From Pseudomonas pseudonitroreducens (GTDB lineage Bacteria; Pseudomonadota; Gammaproteobacteria; Pseudomonadales; Pseudomonadaceae): a DNA stretch of 64,000 nt. Made by a program: the position numbers and the translations under genes. Under the pieces are notes generated by a model, which saw only the letters and a list, made by a program, of their open reading frames with translations, had not been told where the DNA came from and ran no database searches. Positions 1-8,914 of this stretch are shown one piece after another. Location: assembly GCF_021603645.1 (NCBI RefSeq), contig NZ_BQHJ01000002.1, positions 682,001 through 746,000 on the forward strand, written 5' to 3'. The stretch's first letter is position 1, and every line of letters starts with the position of its first letter.

Positions 1-191
1 GTTGCTGCCGGGGTTTCGACGGCCGGTCCGTGGGTAGCGCCGAACCCTTCATCAGCACGAGAGCGCCAGGGCTTGCGCAGCCATTCCACCGATGGAAGCT
101 GTTTGTTGCTGCCGGTTGCGGCGAGGGAGGGAACTCCCCCGCCGCAGTTCCGGACCATCCGCTGCCGCACCAGGCGGCAGCGACTACCCGA

Positions 192-1292
192 TTACTTGCC
201 GGACTTGATGGTGGTCCAGCTGCGGGTCATCAGACGCTGGGTCTTCGCCGGCAGGTCCGGGAAGGCGTACAGCTTCTTCATGGTTTCCGGAGTCGGATAC
301 ACGCCCGGGTCGTTGCGGATAGCGTCGTTCACCATCGGGGTAGCCGCGGCGTTGCCGTTCGGGAACTGCACGACGTTGGTGATCTCGGACATGACGGCCG
401 GCTCAAGCAGGAAGTTGATCCACTTCAGCGCAGCTTCCTGGTTCTCGGCATCCTTCGGAATGGCGACGGTGTCGAAGAACGCGCCGGCACCTTCCTTCGG
501 AATGTTGTACTTCACAGTGACCTTGTTCTTGGCTTCTTCAGCGCGGGACTTGGCCTGGTACACGTCACCCGAGTAACCGATAGCCACGCAGATGTTGCCG
601 TTGGCGATATCGGAAATGTACTTGGAGGAGTGGAAGTAGGAGATGTACGGACGAATCTTCAGGAACAGCGCTTCGGCTTCCTTCAGCTCTTTCGGGTCCT
701 GGCTATCCGGCTTGTAACCCAGGTAGTGCAGGGCCGCCGGGAGCATTTCGGTCGGCGAGTCGAGGAAGCTCACGCCGCAGGCCTTCAGCTTCTGGATGTT
801 TTCCGGCTTGAACACCAGATCCCAGGAGTCCACCGGGGCGTTGTCGCCCAGCGCGGCCTTGACCTTGTCCGGGTTGTAACCAATGCCGATGGTGCCCCAC
901 ATGTAGGGGATCGCGTACTGGTTGCCCGGGTCGCTGATCTCCAGGGTCTTCATGATGTCCGGGTTCAGGTTCTTCCAGTTCGGCAGCTTGGACTTGTCCA
1001 GCGGCTGATACACGCCAGCCTTGATCTGCTTGGCGAGGAAGGAGTTGGACGGCACCACGATGTCGTAACCCGACTTGCCGGCCAGCAGCTTGGCTTCCAG
1101 CACTTCGTTGCTGTCGTAGACGTCGTAGACGACCTTGATTCCGGTTTCCTTGGTGAACTTGTCGACCGTGTCCGGCGCGATGTAGTCCGACCAGTTGTAG
1201 ACGTGCAGCACCTTGTCATCTGCCTGCGCCATACCAGCCACAGCGCCCGCCAGCGTTACAGCGAGCAGGGATTTGCCGAAGGTCTTGAACAT
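192..1292 (-). CDS. spuD: Putrescine-binding periplasmic protein SpuD
   Basis: Solute-binding subunit of a polyamine ABC importer (PotF/SpuD family), acting in the periplasm. The 366-residue product starts [18 protein letters not shown], a signal peptide ending near AQA/DD. The mature part opens [11 protein letters not shown], typical of PotD/PotF proteins, and later has the family-type segments [15 protein letters not shown] and [11 protein letters not shown]. The ATG at 1292 is chosen because GGAG lies just upstream; the longer frame has no signal peptide at its start. It follows spuC on the same strand after about 118 bases. The permease genes would lie beyond the left edge. SpuD rather than SpuE is inferred from its position next to spuC. 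Confidence 0.92.
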   Translation of the reverse strand: MFKTFGKSLLAVTLAGAVAGMAQADDKVLHVYNWSDYIAPDTVDKFTKETGIKVVYDVYDSNEVLEAKLLAGKSGYDIVVPSNSFLAKQIKAGVYQPLDKSKLPNWKNLNPDIMKTLEISDPGNQYAIPYMWGTIGIGYNPDKVKAALGDNAPVDSWDLVFKPENIQKLKACGVSFLDSPTEMLPAALHYLGYKPDSQDPKELKEAEALFLKIRPYISYFHSSKYISDIANGNICVAIGYSGDVYQAKSRAEEAKNKVTVKYNIPKEGAGAFFDTVAIPKDAENQEAALKWINFLLEPAVMSEITNVVQFPNGNAAATPMVNDAIRNDPGVYPTPETMKKLYAFPDLPAKTQRLMTRSWTTIKSGK

Positions 1293-1410
1293 GCGGGTAG
1301 CTCCAGTTGTTTTTCTTGATGTTCCGGGTGGCGTGGACATCTCCTTCCGTCACCACCCGGTGAGCCTGGCCAACGCACAGGCGCAGTCTGTCAAAGGTCC
1401 GGTGAAAGAC

Positions 1411-2778
1411 TCAAGACAGAACGGCTGCGGCGGTTTGATCGAGGCACTTGCGCGCCAGGGTGATCAGGTCATCGATCTGCGATTTCTCGATCACCAGCGG
1501 CGGCGAGATAATCATAGTGTCTCCCACCGCGCGCATGATCAGACCGTTGCGGAAGCAGTGCTCGCGGCACAGCATCCCGACACCCTTGCCTTCGAAGCGC
1601 TCGCGGGTCTTCTTGTTCTTCACCAGCTCCAGTGCTGCCACCAGGCCTACCCCACGGGCTTCGCCTACCAGGGGATGGTCGGCCAGCTCTTGCCAGCGCT
1701 GTTGCAAATACGGTGCCGTTTCGTTCTTCACGCGCTCTACGATCTTCTCTTCCCGCAGGATGCGGATGTTCTCCAGCGCCACCGCAGCGGCAACCGGGTG
1801 ACCAGAGTAAGTGAAGCCGTGGTAGAACTCCCCACCCTCATTCAGGGTATGGACGATCTCGTCGCGAACGATCACGCCGCCCATGGGGATGTAGCCGCTG
1901 GTCAGGCCCTTGGCGATCGGCATCAGGTCCGGGGCGTTGCCGAAGTACTGGCTGCCGAACCATTCACCGGTACGGCCGAAGCCGCAGATCACTTCGTCGG
2001 CGATGAACAGGATGTCGTACTTGGCGAGGATCTCGCGGATCTTCGGCCAGTAGGTTTTCGGCGGAATGATCACGCCGCCCGCGCCCTGCAGGGGCTCGGC
2101 GATGAAGGCGGCGACCTTGTCTTCGCCGACTTCGAGAATCTTCTTCTCCAGCTGCTCGGCCGCCCAGACGCCGAACTCTTCCGGGTCCATGTCGCCGCCT
2201 TCGCCGAACCAGTAGGGCTGGGCAATGTGCTCGATGCCGGGGATTGGCAGGTCGCCCTGCTCGTGCAGCGCCTTCATGCCGCCCAGGCTGACGCCGGCGA
2301 CGGTGGAGCCGTGGTAGCCGTTCCAGCGACCGATGACCACTTTCTTCTGCGGCTGGCCCTTGATGCTCCAGTAGTGGCGAACCATGCGCAGCACGGTGTC
2401 GTTGGACTCGGAGCCGGAGCCGGTGAAGAACACGTGGTTCATGCCTTCGGGGGCAATGTCGGCGATGGCCTTGGACAGCTCCAGCACCGGCGGGTGGGCG
2501 GTCTGGAAGAACAGGTTGTAGTAGGGCAGTTCCTGCATCTGCTTGTAGGCGACTTCAGCAAGTTCCTTGCGACCGTAGCCGACGTTCACGCACCACAGGC
2601 CAGCCATGCCATCGAGGATCTTGTTGCCCTCGCTGTCCCACAGGTACACGCCTTCGGCCTTGGTGATGATGCGCGCACCCTTCTCGTTCAGCTGCTTGTA
2701 GTCGGTGAACGGAGCCAGGTGGTGATCGCGGCTGAGCGCCTGCCAGTGTTGGGTGTTGGCGCTGGTCTGGTTAGTCAT
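1411..2778 (-). CDS. spuC: Putrescine--pyruvate aminotransferase SpuC
   Basis: Class III PLP-dependent aminotransferase that moves an amino group from putrescine (or related diamines) to pyruvate, giving 4-aminobutyraldehyde; cytoplasmic. The 455-residue length fits the family. Visible motifs are GSGSESNDTVLRM for cofactor phosphate binding, FIADEVICGFGRTG with the aspartate that pairs with the PLP ring nitrogen, and IAKGLTSGYIPMGG holding the Schiff-base lysine. It lies between spuB and spuD in the order known for P. aeruginosa. Other class III enzymes of this size act on beta-alanine or GABA, but the spu context makes the diamine assignment strong. Confidence 0.94.
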   Translation of the reverse strand: MTNQTSANTQHWQALSRDHHLAPFTDYKQLNEKGARIITKAEGVYLWDSEGNKILDGMAGLWCVNVGYGRKELAEVAYKQMQELPYYNLFFQTAHPPVLELSKAIADIAPEGMNHVFFTGSGSESNDTVLRMVRHYWSIKGQPQKKVVIGRWNGYHGSTVAGVSLGGMKALHEQGDLPIPGIEHIAQPYWFGEGGDMDPEEFGVWAAEQLEKKILEVGEDKVAAFIAEPLQGAGGVIIPPKTYWPKIREILAKYDILFIADEVICGFGRTGEWFGSQYFGNAPDLMPIAKGLTSGYIPMGGVIVRDEIVHTLNEGGEFYHGFTYSGHPVAAAVALENIRILREEKIVERVKNETAPYLQQRWQELADHPLVGEARGVGLVAALELVKNKKTRERFEGKGVGMLCREHCFRNGLIMRAVGDTMIISPPLVIEKSQIDDLITLARKCLDQTAAAVLS

Positions 2779-2807
2779 CTTGATAAAACCTCTTCTCTAA
2801 GAAACAC

Positions 2808-2832
2808 GGGGCCCGGCCACGCGCCGGACCCC
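2808..2832. other. Intercistronic hairpin between spuB and spuC
   Basis: GGGGCCCGGC and GCCGGACCCC form a 10-bp stem with one mismatch and a 5-base loop in the 61-base gap between spuB and spuC. There is no T-run, so it is more likely an mRNA-processing or stability hairpin than a terminator. A close relative lies between spuA and spuB. Confidence 0.4.
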
Positions 2833-2839
2833 ACGCCGA

Positions 2840-4198
2840 TCAGACAGAAAGCAGGAGGAACTCGCGCTCCCAGGAACTGATTACTCGCTTGAAGTTCTCG
2901 TGCTCGGCGCGCTTCACCGCGACGTAGCCTCGAATGAACTTGTCACCCAGGTATTTCTCCAGGGTCTTGCTGCTTTCCATGCACTCCAGTGCGGCCTCGA
3001 TGGTCAGCGGCAGGCGCAGGTTACGCCGTTCATAGCCGCGGCCCTTGACCTGTGCACTGGGTTTGAGGCCTTCGACCATGCCGATGTAGCCACACAGCAG
3101 GCTGGCGGCCAGAGCCAGGTAGGGGTTGGCGTCGGCGCCAGCCAGGCGGTTTTCCACGCGGCGGTTGTCCGGGGTGGAGTCCGGTACGCGCAGGCCCACG
3201 GTGCGGTTCTCTTCGCCCCATTCCACGTTCACCGGCGCCGAGGTGTCGGGCAGGAAGCGACGGAACGAGTTGACGTTCGGCGCGAACAGCGGCAGCGCCT
3301 CGGGAATCAGCTTCTGCAGGCCACCGATGTGGTGCAGAAACAGCTCGCTCATGCTGCCGTCGGCGTTGGAGAAGATGTTCTTGCCGGTCTTGATGTCGAC
3401 GATGCTCTGGTGCAGGTGCATGGCACTGCCCGGCTCGCCGGTCATCGGCTTGGCCATGAAGGTGGCGGCGACGTTGTGCTTGAGGGCGGCCTCACGCATG
3501 GTGCGCTTGAACACCACGATCTGGTCGGCCAGGTCCAGGGCATCGCCGTGACGGAAGTTGATCTCCATCTGCGCGGTGCCTTCTTCATGGATCAGGGTGT
3601 CCAGATCCAGGCCCTGCAGTTCGCACCAGTCGTACATGTCTTCGAACAGCGGGTCGAATTCGTTCGCCGCGTCGATGGAGAAGGACTGGCGACCAGTCTC
3701 CTGGCGGCCGGAACGGCCGATCGGAGCCTGCAGCGGGTAGTCGGGGTCGTCGCTGCGCTTGGTCAGGTAGAACTCCATCTCCGGCGCCACGATCGGCTTC
3801 CAGCCCTTGTCGGCGTAGAGCTGGAGGACGCGCTTGAGGACGTTGCGCGGCGACAGCTCGATGGGGTTGCCCAGCTTGTCGTAGGTATCGTGGATGACCA
3901 TCGCGGTCGGCTCGATGGCCCAGGGGACGAGGAACACGGCATTCTCGTCCGGGCGGCAGACCATATCGATGTCGGCCGGGTCCAGCAGGTCGTAATAGAT
4001 GTCATCCTCGACGTAGTCGCCGGTCACGGTCTGCAGGAGAACGCTCTCCGGCAGGCGCATGCCTTTCTCGTTGAGGAACTTCGCAGTCGGCGCGATCTTG
4101 CCCCGGGCAATCCCGGTCAGGTCGGCGATCATGCATTCCACTTCAGTGATCTTGCGTTCCTTCAACCAGCCACTGAGCTGGTCTAACTTGCTAGTCAT
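2840..4198 (-). CDS. spuB: Glutamylpolyamine synthetase SpuB (glutamine synthetase-like)
   Basis: ATP-dependent ligase that joins glutamate to a polyamine amine, starting the gamma-glutamylation route of polyamine breakdown; cytoplasmic. At 452 residues it is a normal type I glutamine synthetase-like protein. It shows the metal-binding segment APEMEFYLTKR, the ATP-binding region KPMTGEPGSAMHLHQSI, and RVPDSTPDNRRVENRLAGAD near the glutamate-binding loop. The ATG at 4198 (MTSKLDQL) is preferred over the longer open frame because the extra 61 residues run back into spuA and are arginine-rich shadow sequence. A separate homologue, spuI, is encoded divergently at 5267. Confidence 0.92.
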   Translation of the reverse strand: MTSKLDQLSGWLKERKITEVECMIADLTGIARGKIAPTAKFLNEKGMRLPESVLLQTVTGDYVEDDIYYDLLDPADIDMVCRPDENAVFLVPWAIEPTAMVIHDTYDKLGNPIELSPRNVLKRVLQLYADKGWKPIVAPEMEFYLTKRSDDPDYPLQAPIGRSGRQETGRQSFSIDAANEFDPLFEDMYDWCELQGLDLDTLIHEEGTAQMEINFRHGDALDLADQIVVFKRTMREAALKHNVAATFMAKPMTGEPGSAMHLHQSIVDIKTGKNIFSNADGSMSELFLHHIGGLQKLIPEALPLFAPNVNSFRRFLPDTSAPVNVEWGEENRTVGLRVPDSTPDNRRVENRLAGADANPYLALAASLLCGYIGMVEGLKPSAQVKGRGYERRNLRLPLTIEAALECMESSKTLEKYLGDKFIRGYVAVKRAEHENFKRVISSWEREFLLLSV

Positions 4199-4217
4199 AA
4201 AGACCTCAGGGTTTGAG

Positions 4218-4241
4218 AGCCCGGCCCCAACGCCGGACTCA
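4218..4241. other. Intercistronic hairpin between spuA and spuB
   Basis: GAGCCCGGC and GCCGGACTC form a 9-bp stem with one mismatch, at the spuA stop codon. Core and mismatch position match the hairpin between spuB and spuC, which points to a common mRNA-level role or a shared repeat origin. There is no T-run. Confidence 0.35.
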
Positions 4242-4988
4242 GCGGTTCCCCGCCCTCTTGCTGCAGGCTTTGCCGAATGCCTGGAAGATAGCGAGATAGT
4301 TGGGGTTCGTTTCGACCTGCCATTCCGGGTGCCACTGCACCCCGACGGCGAAGGCCGCACCTTCGACGGAGAAGGCTTCAACCAACCCGTCAGGCGCCAG
4401 AGCTTCTACACGAAGGCCGGGCGCCAGACGATCAACGCCCTGGCCGTGAATGGAGTTGACCTGGAACTGCGAGGGTAGCCCGATACCGGCGAAAACGCCG
4501 CCCGGCTGCACATCGACGACGTGCCGCAGACCATACTGGATTTCGATCGGCTCACCGGCGGGTTCGCGGTGGTCCATGAAGCCTTCGACCTCGTGCACCT
4601 TCTGGTGCAGCGAGCCGCCGAAGGCGACGTTCATTTCCTGGAAGCCGCGGCAGATGCCCAGCACCGGAATCCCGGCCGCGACGGCGCGGCGGATCAGCGG
4701 CAGCGTCGTGCTGTCGCGCTCGGGATCATGAGGGGTGCCTGCTACGCTCGCGGAGCCACTATAATGATGGGGTTCGACGTTCGACGCCGAGCCTGTGAAG
4801 AGCAGGCCGTCGAACGCGGCCAACATGTCTTCCTGGTCGATGGCATCGCCCAGGGAGGGAATGATCAAAGGAATGCCCGAGGCCCCGGAGATCAGCGCTC
4901 TGAGGTATTTGTCGCCAGCAACATGGTAGGGTTTGGAACCGATCTGCTTGATGCAGGCGGACACGCCGATTAACGGCAGGCGAGACAT
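4239..4988 (-). CDS. spuA: Gamma-glutamyl-polyamine/GABA hydrolase SpuA (class I glutamine amidotransferase)
   Basis: Class I glutamine amidotransferase-type hydrolase of the PuuD/SpuA family. It releases glutamate from gamma-glutamylated intermediates of polyamine catabolism; cytoplasmic. The 249-residue product shows the nucleophile elbow GICRGFQEMN, with the catalytic cysteine, and the VQWHPEW motif with the His and Glu of the triad. It is the first gene of the leftward spuA-spuB-spuC-spuD series and faces spuI across a 278-base divergent region. The ATG at 4988 opens MSRLPLIGVSACIKQIG, a typical PuuD-like start. Confidence 0.92.
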   Translation of the reverse strand: MSRLPLIGVSACIKQIGSKPYHVAGDKYLRALISGASGIPLIIPSLGDAIDQEDMLAAFDGLLFTGSASNVEPHHYSGSASVAGTPHDPERDSTTLPLIRRAVAAGIPVLGICRGFQEMNVAFGGSLHQKVHEVEGFMDHREPAGEPIEIQYGLRHVVDVQPGGVFAGIGLPSQFQVNSIHGQGVDRLAPGLRVEALAPDGLVEAFSVEGAAFAVGVQWHPEWQVETNPNYLAIFQAFGKACSKRAGNR

Positions 4989-5266
4989 GGGACACCCGTG
5001 TTTGTAAGTGTTATGGGCTTGAGGCCGAGCTTAGCCTTGTTCATTTTTTTACACAATAGCCATGTAAAAAATCAAACACGCCCCACTGAACAGCCCGCCA
5101 GCAAAGGCTCTCCGCGAATCAAAAGCGGCTCGAAACGCCCCAAAAACGGCCCATCACGACAGGTGCGCCCCACTTTGGTGCGACATTGACAACCCTTGCC
5201 AATTCGGATTGACTCACACCTCAGCTTTCGAATGATTGAAATTTTTAACAATAAAGGTGTTACATC
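4989..5266. promoter_or_regulatory. Divergent control region between spuA and spuI
   Basis: This gap must hold the promoters of the leftward spuA series and of rightward spuI. It is more AT-rich than its surroundings, with a stretch around 5037-5075 rich in T and A and another around 5236-5255 just before spuI. I could not assign a clear -35/-10 pair or operator by eye. Confidence 0.5.
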
Positions 5267-6646
5267 ATGTCGGTACCCCAGAGTGCCGTTTCGCTCGAAG
5301 AAGCGAGTGAGTTCCTGAAGGAACACCCCGAGGTCCAGTTCGTCGACCTCCTTATTGCAGACATGAATGGTGTGGTCCGCGGCAAGCGCATCGAACGCAC
5401 CAACCTGCCCAAAGTCTATGAGAAGGGCATCAACCTCCCCGCCTCTCTCTTCGCTCTCGACATCACCGGCTCCACCGTAGAAAGCACCGGCCTCGGCCTG
5501 GACATTGGCGACGCGGATCGCGTCTGTTTCCCAATCCCCAACACCCTCTCCATGGAACCCTGGCAGAAGCGCCCGACCGCGCAACTGCTGATGACCATGC
5601 ACGAGATGGAAGAGCGCACGCCGTTCTTCGCCGACCCGCGGGAAGTGCTGCGCCAGGTCGTGCAGAAGTTCACCGACATCGGCCTGACCATCGTCGCGGC
5701 CTTCGAGCTGGAGTTCTACCTGATCGACCAGGAGAACGTGAACGGCCGTCCGCAGCCGCCGCGTTCGCCGATCTCCGGCAAGCGCCCGCAATCGGTCCAG
5801 GTCTACTCCATCGACGACCTCGACGAGTACGCCGACTGCCTGCAGGACATCATCGACGGCGCCCGCGCCCAGGGCATCCCGGCCGACGCCATCGTCAAGG
5901 AAAGCGCCCCGGCGCAGTTCGAAGTCAACATGCACCACGTTGACGACGCCCTGAAGGCCTGCGACTACGCCGTCCTGCTCAAGCGCCTGATCAAGAACGT
6001 CGCCTACGACCACGAGATGGACTCGACCTTCATGGCCAAGCCCTATCCGGGTCAGGCAGGCAACGGTCTGCACGTCCACGTCTCGCTGCTCGACAAGGAC
6101 GGCAAGAACATCTTCACCAGCGAGGATCCCGAGCAGAACGCCGCGTTGCGCCACGCGATCGGCGGTGTGCTCGAGACCCTGCCGGCGTCGATGGCGTTCC
6201 TCTGCCCGAACGTCAACTCGTACCGCCGTTTCGGTTCGGCCTTCTTCGTGCCGAACGCACCGAGCTGGGGCCTGGACAACCGTACCGTCGCCCTGCGCGT
6301 TCCTACTGGAACGGCAGAAGCGGTACGCCTGGAACACCGCGTCGCCGGTGCCGATGCCAACCCGTACCTGCTGCTCTCGGCGGTTCTGGCCGGCGTCCAC
6401 CACGGCCTGACCAACAAGGTCGAGCCGGGCGCGCCGATCGAAGGCAATGCCTACGAGCAGCTCGAGCAAAGCCTGCCGAACAACTTGCGCGATGCCCTGC
6501 GCGAGCTGGACGACAGCGATGTGATGAACAAGTACATCAGCCCCGAGTACATCGACATCTTCGTCGCGTGCAAGGAGCATGAGATGCAGGAGTTCGAGTA
6601 TTCGATCTCCGATCTCGAGTACAACTGGTACTTGCACACCGTATAA
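5267..6646 (+). CDS. spuI: Glutamylpolyamine synthetase SpuI (glutamine synthetase-like)
   Basis: Second glutamine synthetase-like gamma-glutamylpolyamine ligase in the window; cytoplasmic, 459 residues. It shows AAFELEFYLIDQE (metal ligands), FMAKPYPGQAGNGLHVHVSL (ATP and metal site) and RVPTGTAEAVRLEHRVAGAD (substrate loop). It diverges from spuA and is followed by a hairpin terminator, so it is probably a single-gene transcript. It is a homologue of SpuB but clearly different in sequence, consistent with different polyamine preference. The substrate cannot be read from sequence. Confidence 0.92.
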   Translation: MSVPQSAVSLEEASEFLKEHPEVQFVDLLIADMNGVVRGKRIERTNLPKVYEKGINLPASLFALDITGSTVESTGLGLDIGDADRVCFPIPNTLSMEPWQKRPTAQLLMTMHEMEERTPFFADPREVLRQVVQKFTDIGLTIVAAFELEFYLIDQENVNGRPQPPRSPISGKRPQSVQVYSIDDLDEYADCLQDIIDGARAQGIPADAIVKESAPAQFEVNMHHVDDALKACDYAVLLKRLIKNVAYDHEMDSTFMAKPYPGQAGNGLHVHVSLLDKDGKNIFTSEDPEQNAALRHAIGGVLETLPASMAFLCPNVNSYRRFGSAFFVPNAPSWGLDNRTVALRVPTGTAEAVRLEHRVAGADANPYLLLSAVLAGVHHGLTNKVEPGAPIEGNAYEQLEQSLPNNLRDALRELDDSDVMNKYISPEYIDIFVACKEHEMQEFEYSISDLEYNWYLHTV

Positions 6647-6655
6647 GTGGTAAAC

Positions 6656-6683
6656 GAAACGCCGGCCCTCGTGCCGGCGTTTC
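6656..6683 (+). terminator. Rho-independent terminator after spuI
   Basis: An 11-bp perfect stem (GAAACGCCGGC paired with GCCGGCGTTTC) around a 6-base loop begins 10 bases after the spuI stop. The U-tract is short, but placement and stem strength fit a terminator. Confidence 0.7.
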
Positions 6684-6891
6684 CTTGTGCCTCTGGCACA
6701 CCCGGGGAACTGCGACATCGCAACGGCGAGGAGGGGCGCCAGGGCGAGTCACATCCGTCGTTCCTTCCTGCTCGCGATGTCTCCATCCGCCCGCTGCGGC
6801 GCCCATCGCGTCTGACGTGTCTTTGTTGTTGCGCTTTCGAGCGGCTTATGCCGCATCCGCTGATTACGTGGTTCATTCAGGGAGATCGCCA

Positions 6892-7953
6892 ATGCCACGC
6901 CTGTACGCCTTGATTCTGATGCTGTTGTGCCCGCTGTCCGCCTGGGCCGACCAGGTCATCCGCGTCTACAACTGGAACGACTACATCGCTCCCGAGGTGC
7001 TCAAGGACTTCGAGAAAGACACGGGGATCCGCGTCGAGTACACGACCTACAGCACCGCCGAAGAGGTCAAGAAGGCCCTGGAAAGCGGCGAGAAATTCGA
7101 CGTCGCGGTGCCCTCGCACAACGACCTGCCGGCGCTGATCCGCGACAAGCGCATCCAGGCGCTGGACTTCAGCAAGCTGCCCAACCGCAGCCACCTCGAC
7201 ACCCAGCTGTTGAGCAAGCTGGCCGCCGTCGACCCCAACAACCAGCACGCCGTCCCCTATCTGTGGGGCGCCGTGGGCCTGGCGATCAACGAGCCCGAGG
7301 CGGAGAAGGCCTACGGCGGCAAGCTGCCCGACAGCTGGAGCATCCTCTTCGACCCGCAGCAGAGCCAGCGCCTGAAGGCCTGCGGCATGAGCCTGCTGGA
7401 CGCCCCGGACGAAGCCTTCTCGGTGCTGATGAACTACCAGGGCCGCAACTTCGCCCGCAGCGCGCCGTCGCAGATCCGCCGCGCCGGCGAAGTGCTCGCC
7501 GAGCTGCGCCCGAACCTGCGCTACATCGACAGCGAGCGCTACATCCAGGACCTCAACGCCGGCAAGCTGTGCGTCGCCATGGCCTGGGTCGGTGACGCAC
7601 TGGGTGCGGCCAACGCCGGCCAGCCGGTGCGCTTCGTGGTGCCGCAGGAAGGCTCGGTGCTGTTCATCGACAACCTGGTGATCCCCACGGCTGCCGAGCA
7701 CCCGGACCTGGCCCTCAAGTTCATCGACTACATGATGCAACCCAAGGTCGCCGCACAGGTCACCGCCGCTACCCTCTACCCCAACGGCAACAAGGATTCT
7801 GCACAGTTCCTCGATGCCGCCCTGCGCGACCAGCCAGGCCTCTACCCGGACCAGGAGACCAAGCGCCGCCTGTTTGCCCTGGAAACCGCGCCGGAGAAGA
7901 CCGCCCCGGTGATCACCGAAGTCTGGGACAAGCTGCGCGCTGGCGGCAGCTGA
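6892..7953 (+). CDS. Orphan periplasmic polyamine-binding protein
   Basis: PotF/SpuD-type solute-binding protein of 353 residues with signal peptide MPRLYALILMLLCPLSAWA. The mature part opens DQVIRVYNWNDYI and keeps YLWGAVGLAINEP and KACGMSLLDAP, so it is a distant paralogue of SpuD. The ATG at 6892 has GGGAGA at the right distance; upstream in-frame starts give no signal peptide. No permease or ATPase gene adjoins it, so it must dock on another polyamine transporter or serve in sensing. It matches, by position, the probable polyamine-binding gene found next to spuI and aguR in P. aeruginosa. Confidence 0.85.
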   Translation: MPRLYALILMLLCPLSAWADQVIRVYNWNDYIAPEVLKDFEKDTGIRVEYTTYSTAEEVKKALESGEKFDVAVPSHNDLPALIRDKRIQALDFSKLPNRSHLDTQLLSKLAAVDPNNQHAVPYLWGAVGLAINEPEAEKAYGGKLPDSWSILFDPQQSQRLKACGMSLLDAPDEAFSVLMNYQGRNFARSAPSQIRRAGEVLAELRPNLRYIDSERYIQDLNAGKLCVAMAWVGDALGAANAGQPVRFVVPQEGSVLFIDNLVIPTAAEHPDLALKFIDYMMQPKVAAQVTAATLYPNGNKDSAQFLDAALRDQPGLYPDQETKRRLFALETAPEKTAPVITEVWDKLRAGGS

Positions 7954-8008
7954 CTTGCCGAGGACCCCGGAGCTGGCGTCCAATAGCCGCCCAGCTCCGG
8001 AGGTCAGC

Positions 8009-8644
8009 ATGCCCACTCCCACCCGCAAGCCCCGCGCCAGCAGCCAGGCACGCATCGGCGTGATCCTCGCAGCCGCCCGCGCCCTGCTGGCCGAGAGTGG
8101 CGCAGCGGGCCTGTCGATCTACGCGGTGGCCGAACGTGCGGATATCCCGCCCTCCTCCGTCTATCACTTTTTCCCCAGCGTGCCGGCCCTCCTGCAGGGC
8201 TTGACCAGCGACGTCCATGCCGCCTTCCGCGCCTGCCTCGAGCAGCCCGTCGACCACGCAGCCCTGCGTGACTGGCGTGATCTCGCGCGCCTGGTAGAGC
8301 AGCGCACCCTGGCCGTGTACGCCGAAGACGCCGCTGCTCGTCAGCTGATCCTCGCCAGCCACGGCCTCGCCGAAGTCACCCAGGCCGACAGCCAGCACGA
8401 CGTGCAACTCGGCCAGGCCATGCGCGAACTCTTCGAGCGCCATTTCGAGCTGCCACCACTGCCGCAGGACATCGAGGTGTTCAGCCTGGCCATCGAACTG
8501 GGCGACCGTGTCTACGCGCTCTCTGTGCAGCGCCACGGGCAGATCACCGAGCGCCTGGCCGAAGAAGGCATGCGGGTGATCGACGCCTACCTGTCGCTGT
8601 ACCTGCCGCCCTGCCTGCCAAAACGGCTGTCGCCCCTGAAATAA
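8009..8644 (+). CDS. aguR: TetR-family regulator AguR
   Basis: TetR-family repressor of 211 residues, likely controlling agmatine use. The N-terminal helix-turn-helix covers roughly residues 14-60 (ARALLAESGAAGLSIYAVAE, then IPPSSVYHFFPS); the C-terminal half is the variable ligand and dimer domain. The start MPTPTRKPR at 8009 has GGAGG 5 bases upstream, whereas the longer frame begins inside the end of the preceding gene. It sits directly upstream of aguA, with AT-rich dyads between them. The name comes from context and family; the ligand (agmatine or N-carbamoylputrescine) is known for the P. aeruginosa protein and inferred here. Confidence 0.85.
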   Translation: MPTPTRKPRASSQARIGVILAAARALLAESGAAGLSIYAVAERADIPPSSVYHFFPSVPALLQGLTSDVHAAFRACLEQPVDHAALRDWRDLARLVEQRTLAVYAEDAAARQLILASHGLAEVTQADSQHDVQLGQAMRELFERHFELPPLPQDIEVFSLAIELGDRVYALSVQRHGQITERLAEEGMRVIDAYLSLYLPPCLPKRLSPLK

Positions 8645-8645
8645 T

Positions 8646-8722
8646 CGATTTTTATCCGATAAATATCCGGATAGACGGGCGAAATATTTCAGAACCACCC
8701 TTCATAAACCGATTTTTATCGG
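8646..8722. promoter_or_regulatory. Candidate AguR operators and aguA promoter region
   Basis: CGATTTTTATCCGATA starts at 8646 and CGATTTTTATCGGATA at 8710, differing at one base. Each contains or touches a dyad: CCGAT-4-ATCGG at 8709-8722 and TATCCGGATA at 8664-8673. This AT-rich patch stands out from the flanking GC-rich DNA and lies between the TetR gene and aguA. Confidence 0.5.
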
Positions 8723-8836
8723 ATATAAATTCTCCCACACGGAAATACGTCGCCGCGGTTCCCTGGCAGGCGACCTATACTGGCCGCTCGCAGCACTCGA
8801 CGGCGACGCCTTCTCGAATGACACAACCCGATCCGT

Positions 8837-8884
8837 AGGATGGGTGGAGCGCAGCGATACCCATCGCTGGCTATCGGCTCGCCC
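8837..8884. repeat. Half of a REP-like palindrome in the aguA leader
   Basis: GTAGGATGGGTGGAGCGCAG and the following GCGATACCCATCG match one arm of the element at 46010-46092. Only one arm is obvious here. It lies just upstream of the aguA start, so it is in the aguA 5' leader if the promoter is at the AT-rich dyads. Confidence 0.5.
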
Positions 8885-8914
8885 TTCCACGAAGCAAACA
8901 CCAAGGACCGCCCC

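Noticed and set aside
1-191. Start of spuE expected after spuD
   Set aside because: No leftward frame in these bases opens with a plausible signal peptide or ribosome site; the next spu gene probably begins beyond the window edge. The stretch holds GC-rich sequence without a clear feature.
8840-8914. Longer AguA start inside the REP-like repeat
   Set aside because: The 25 extra residues are encoded by the repeat, and the ATG at 8915 has a good ribosome site and matches the family start.
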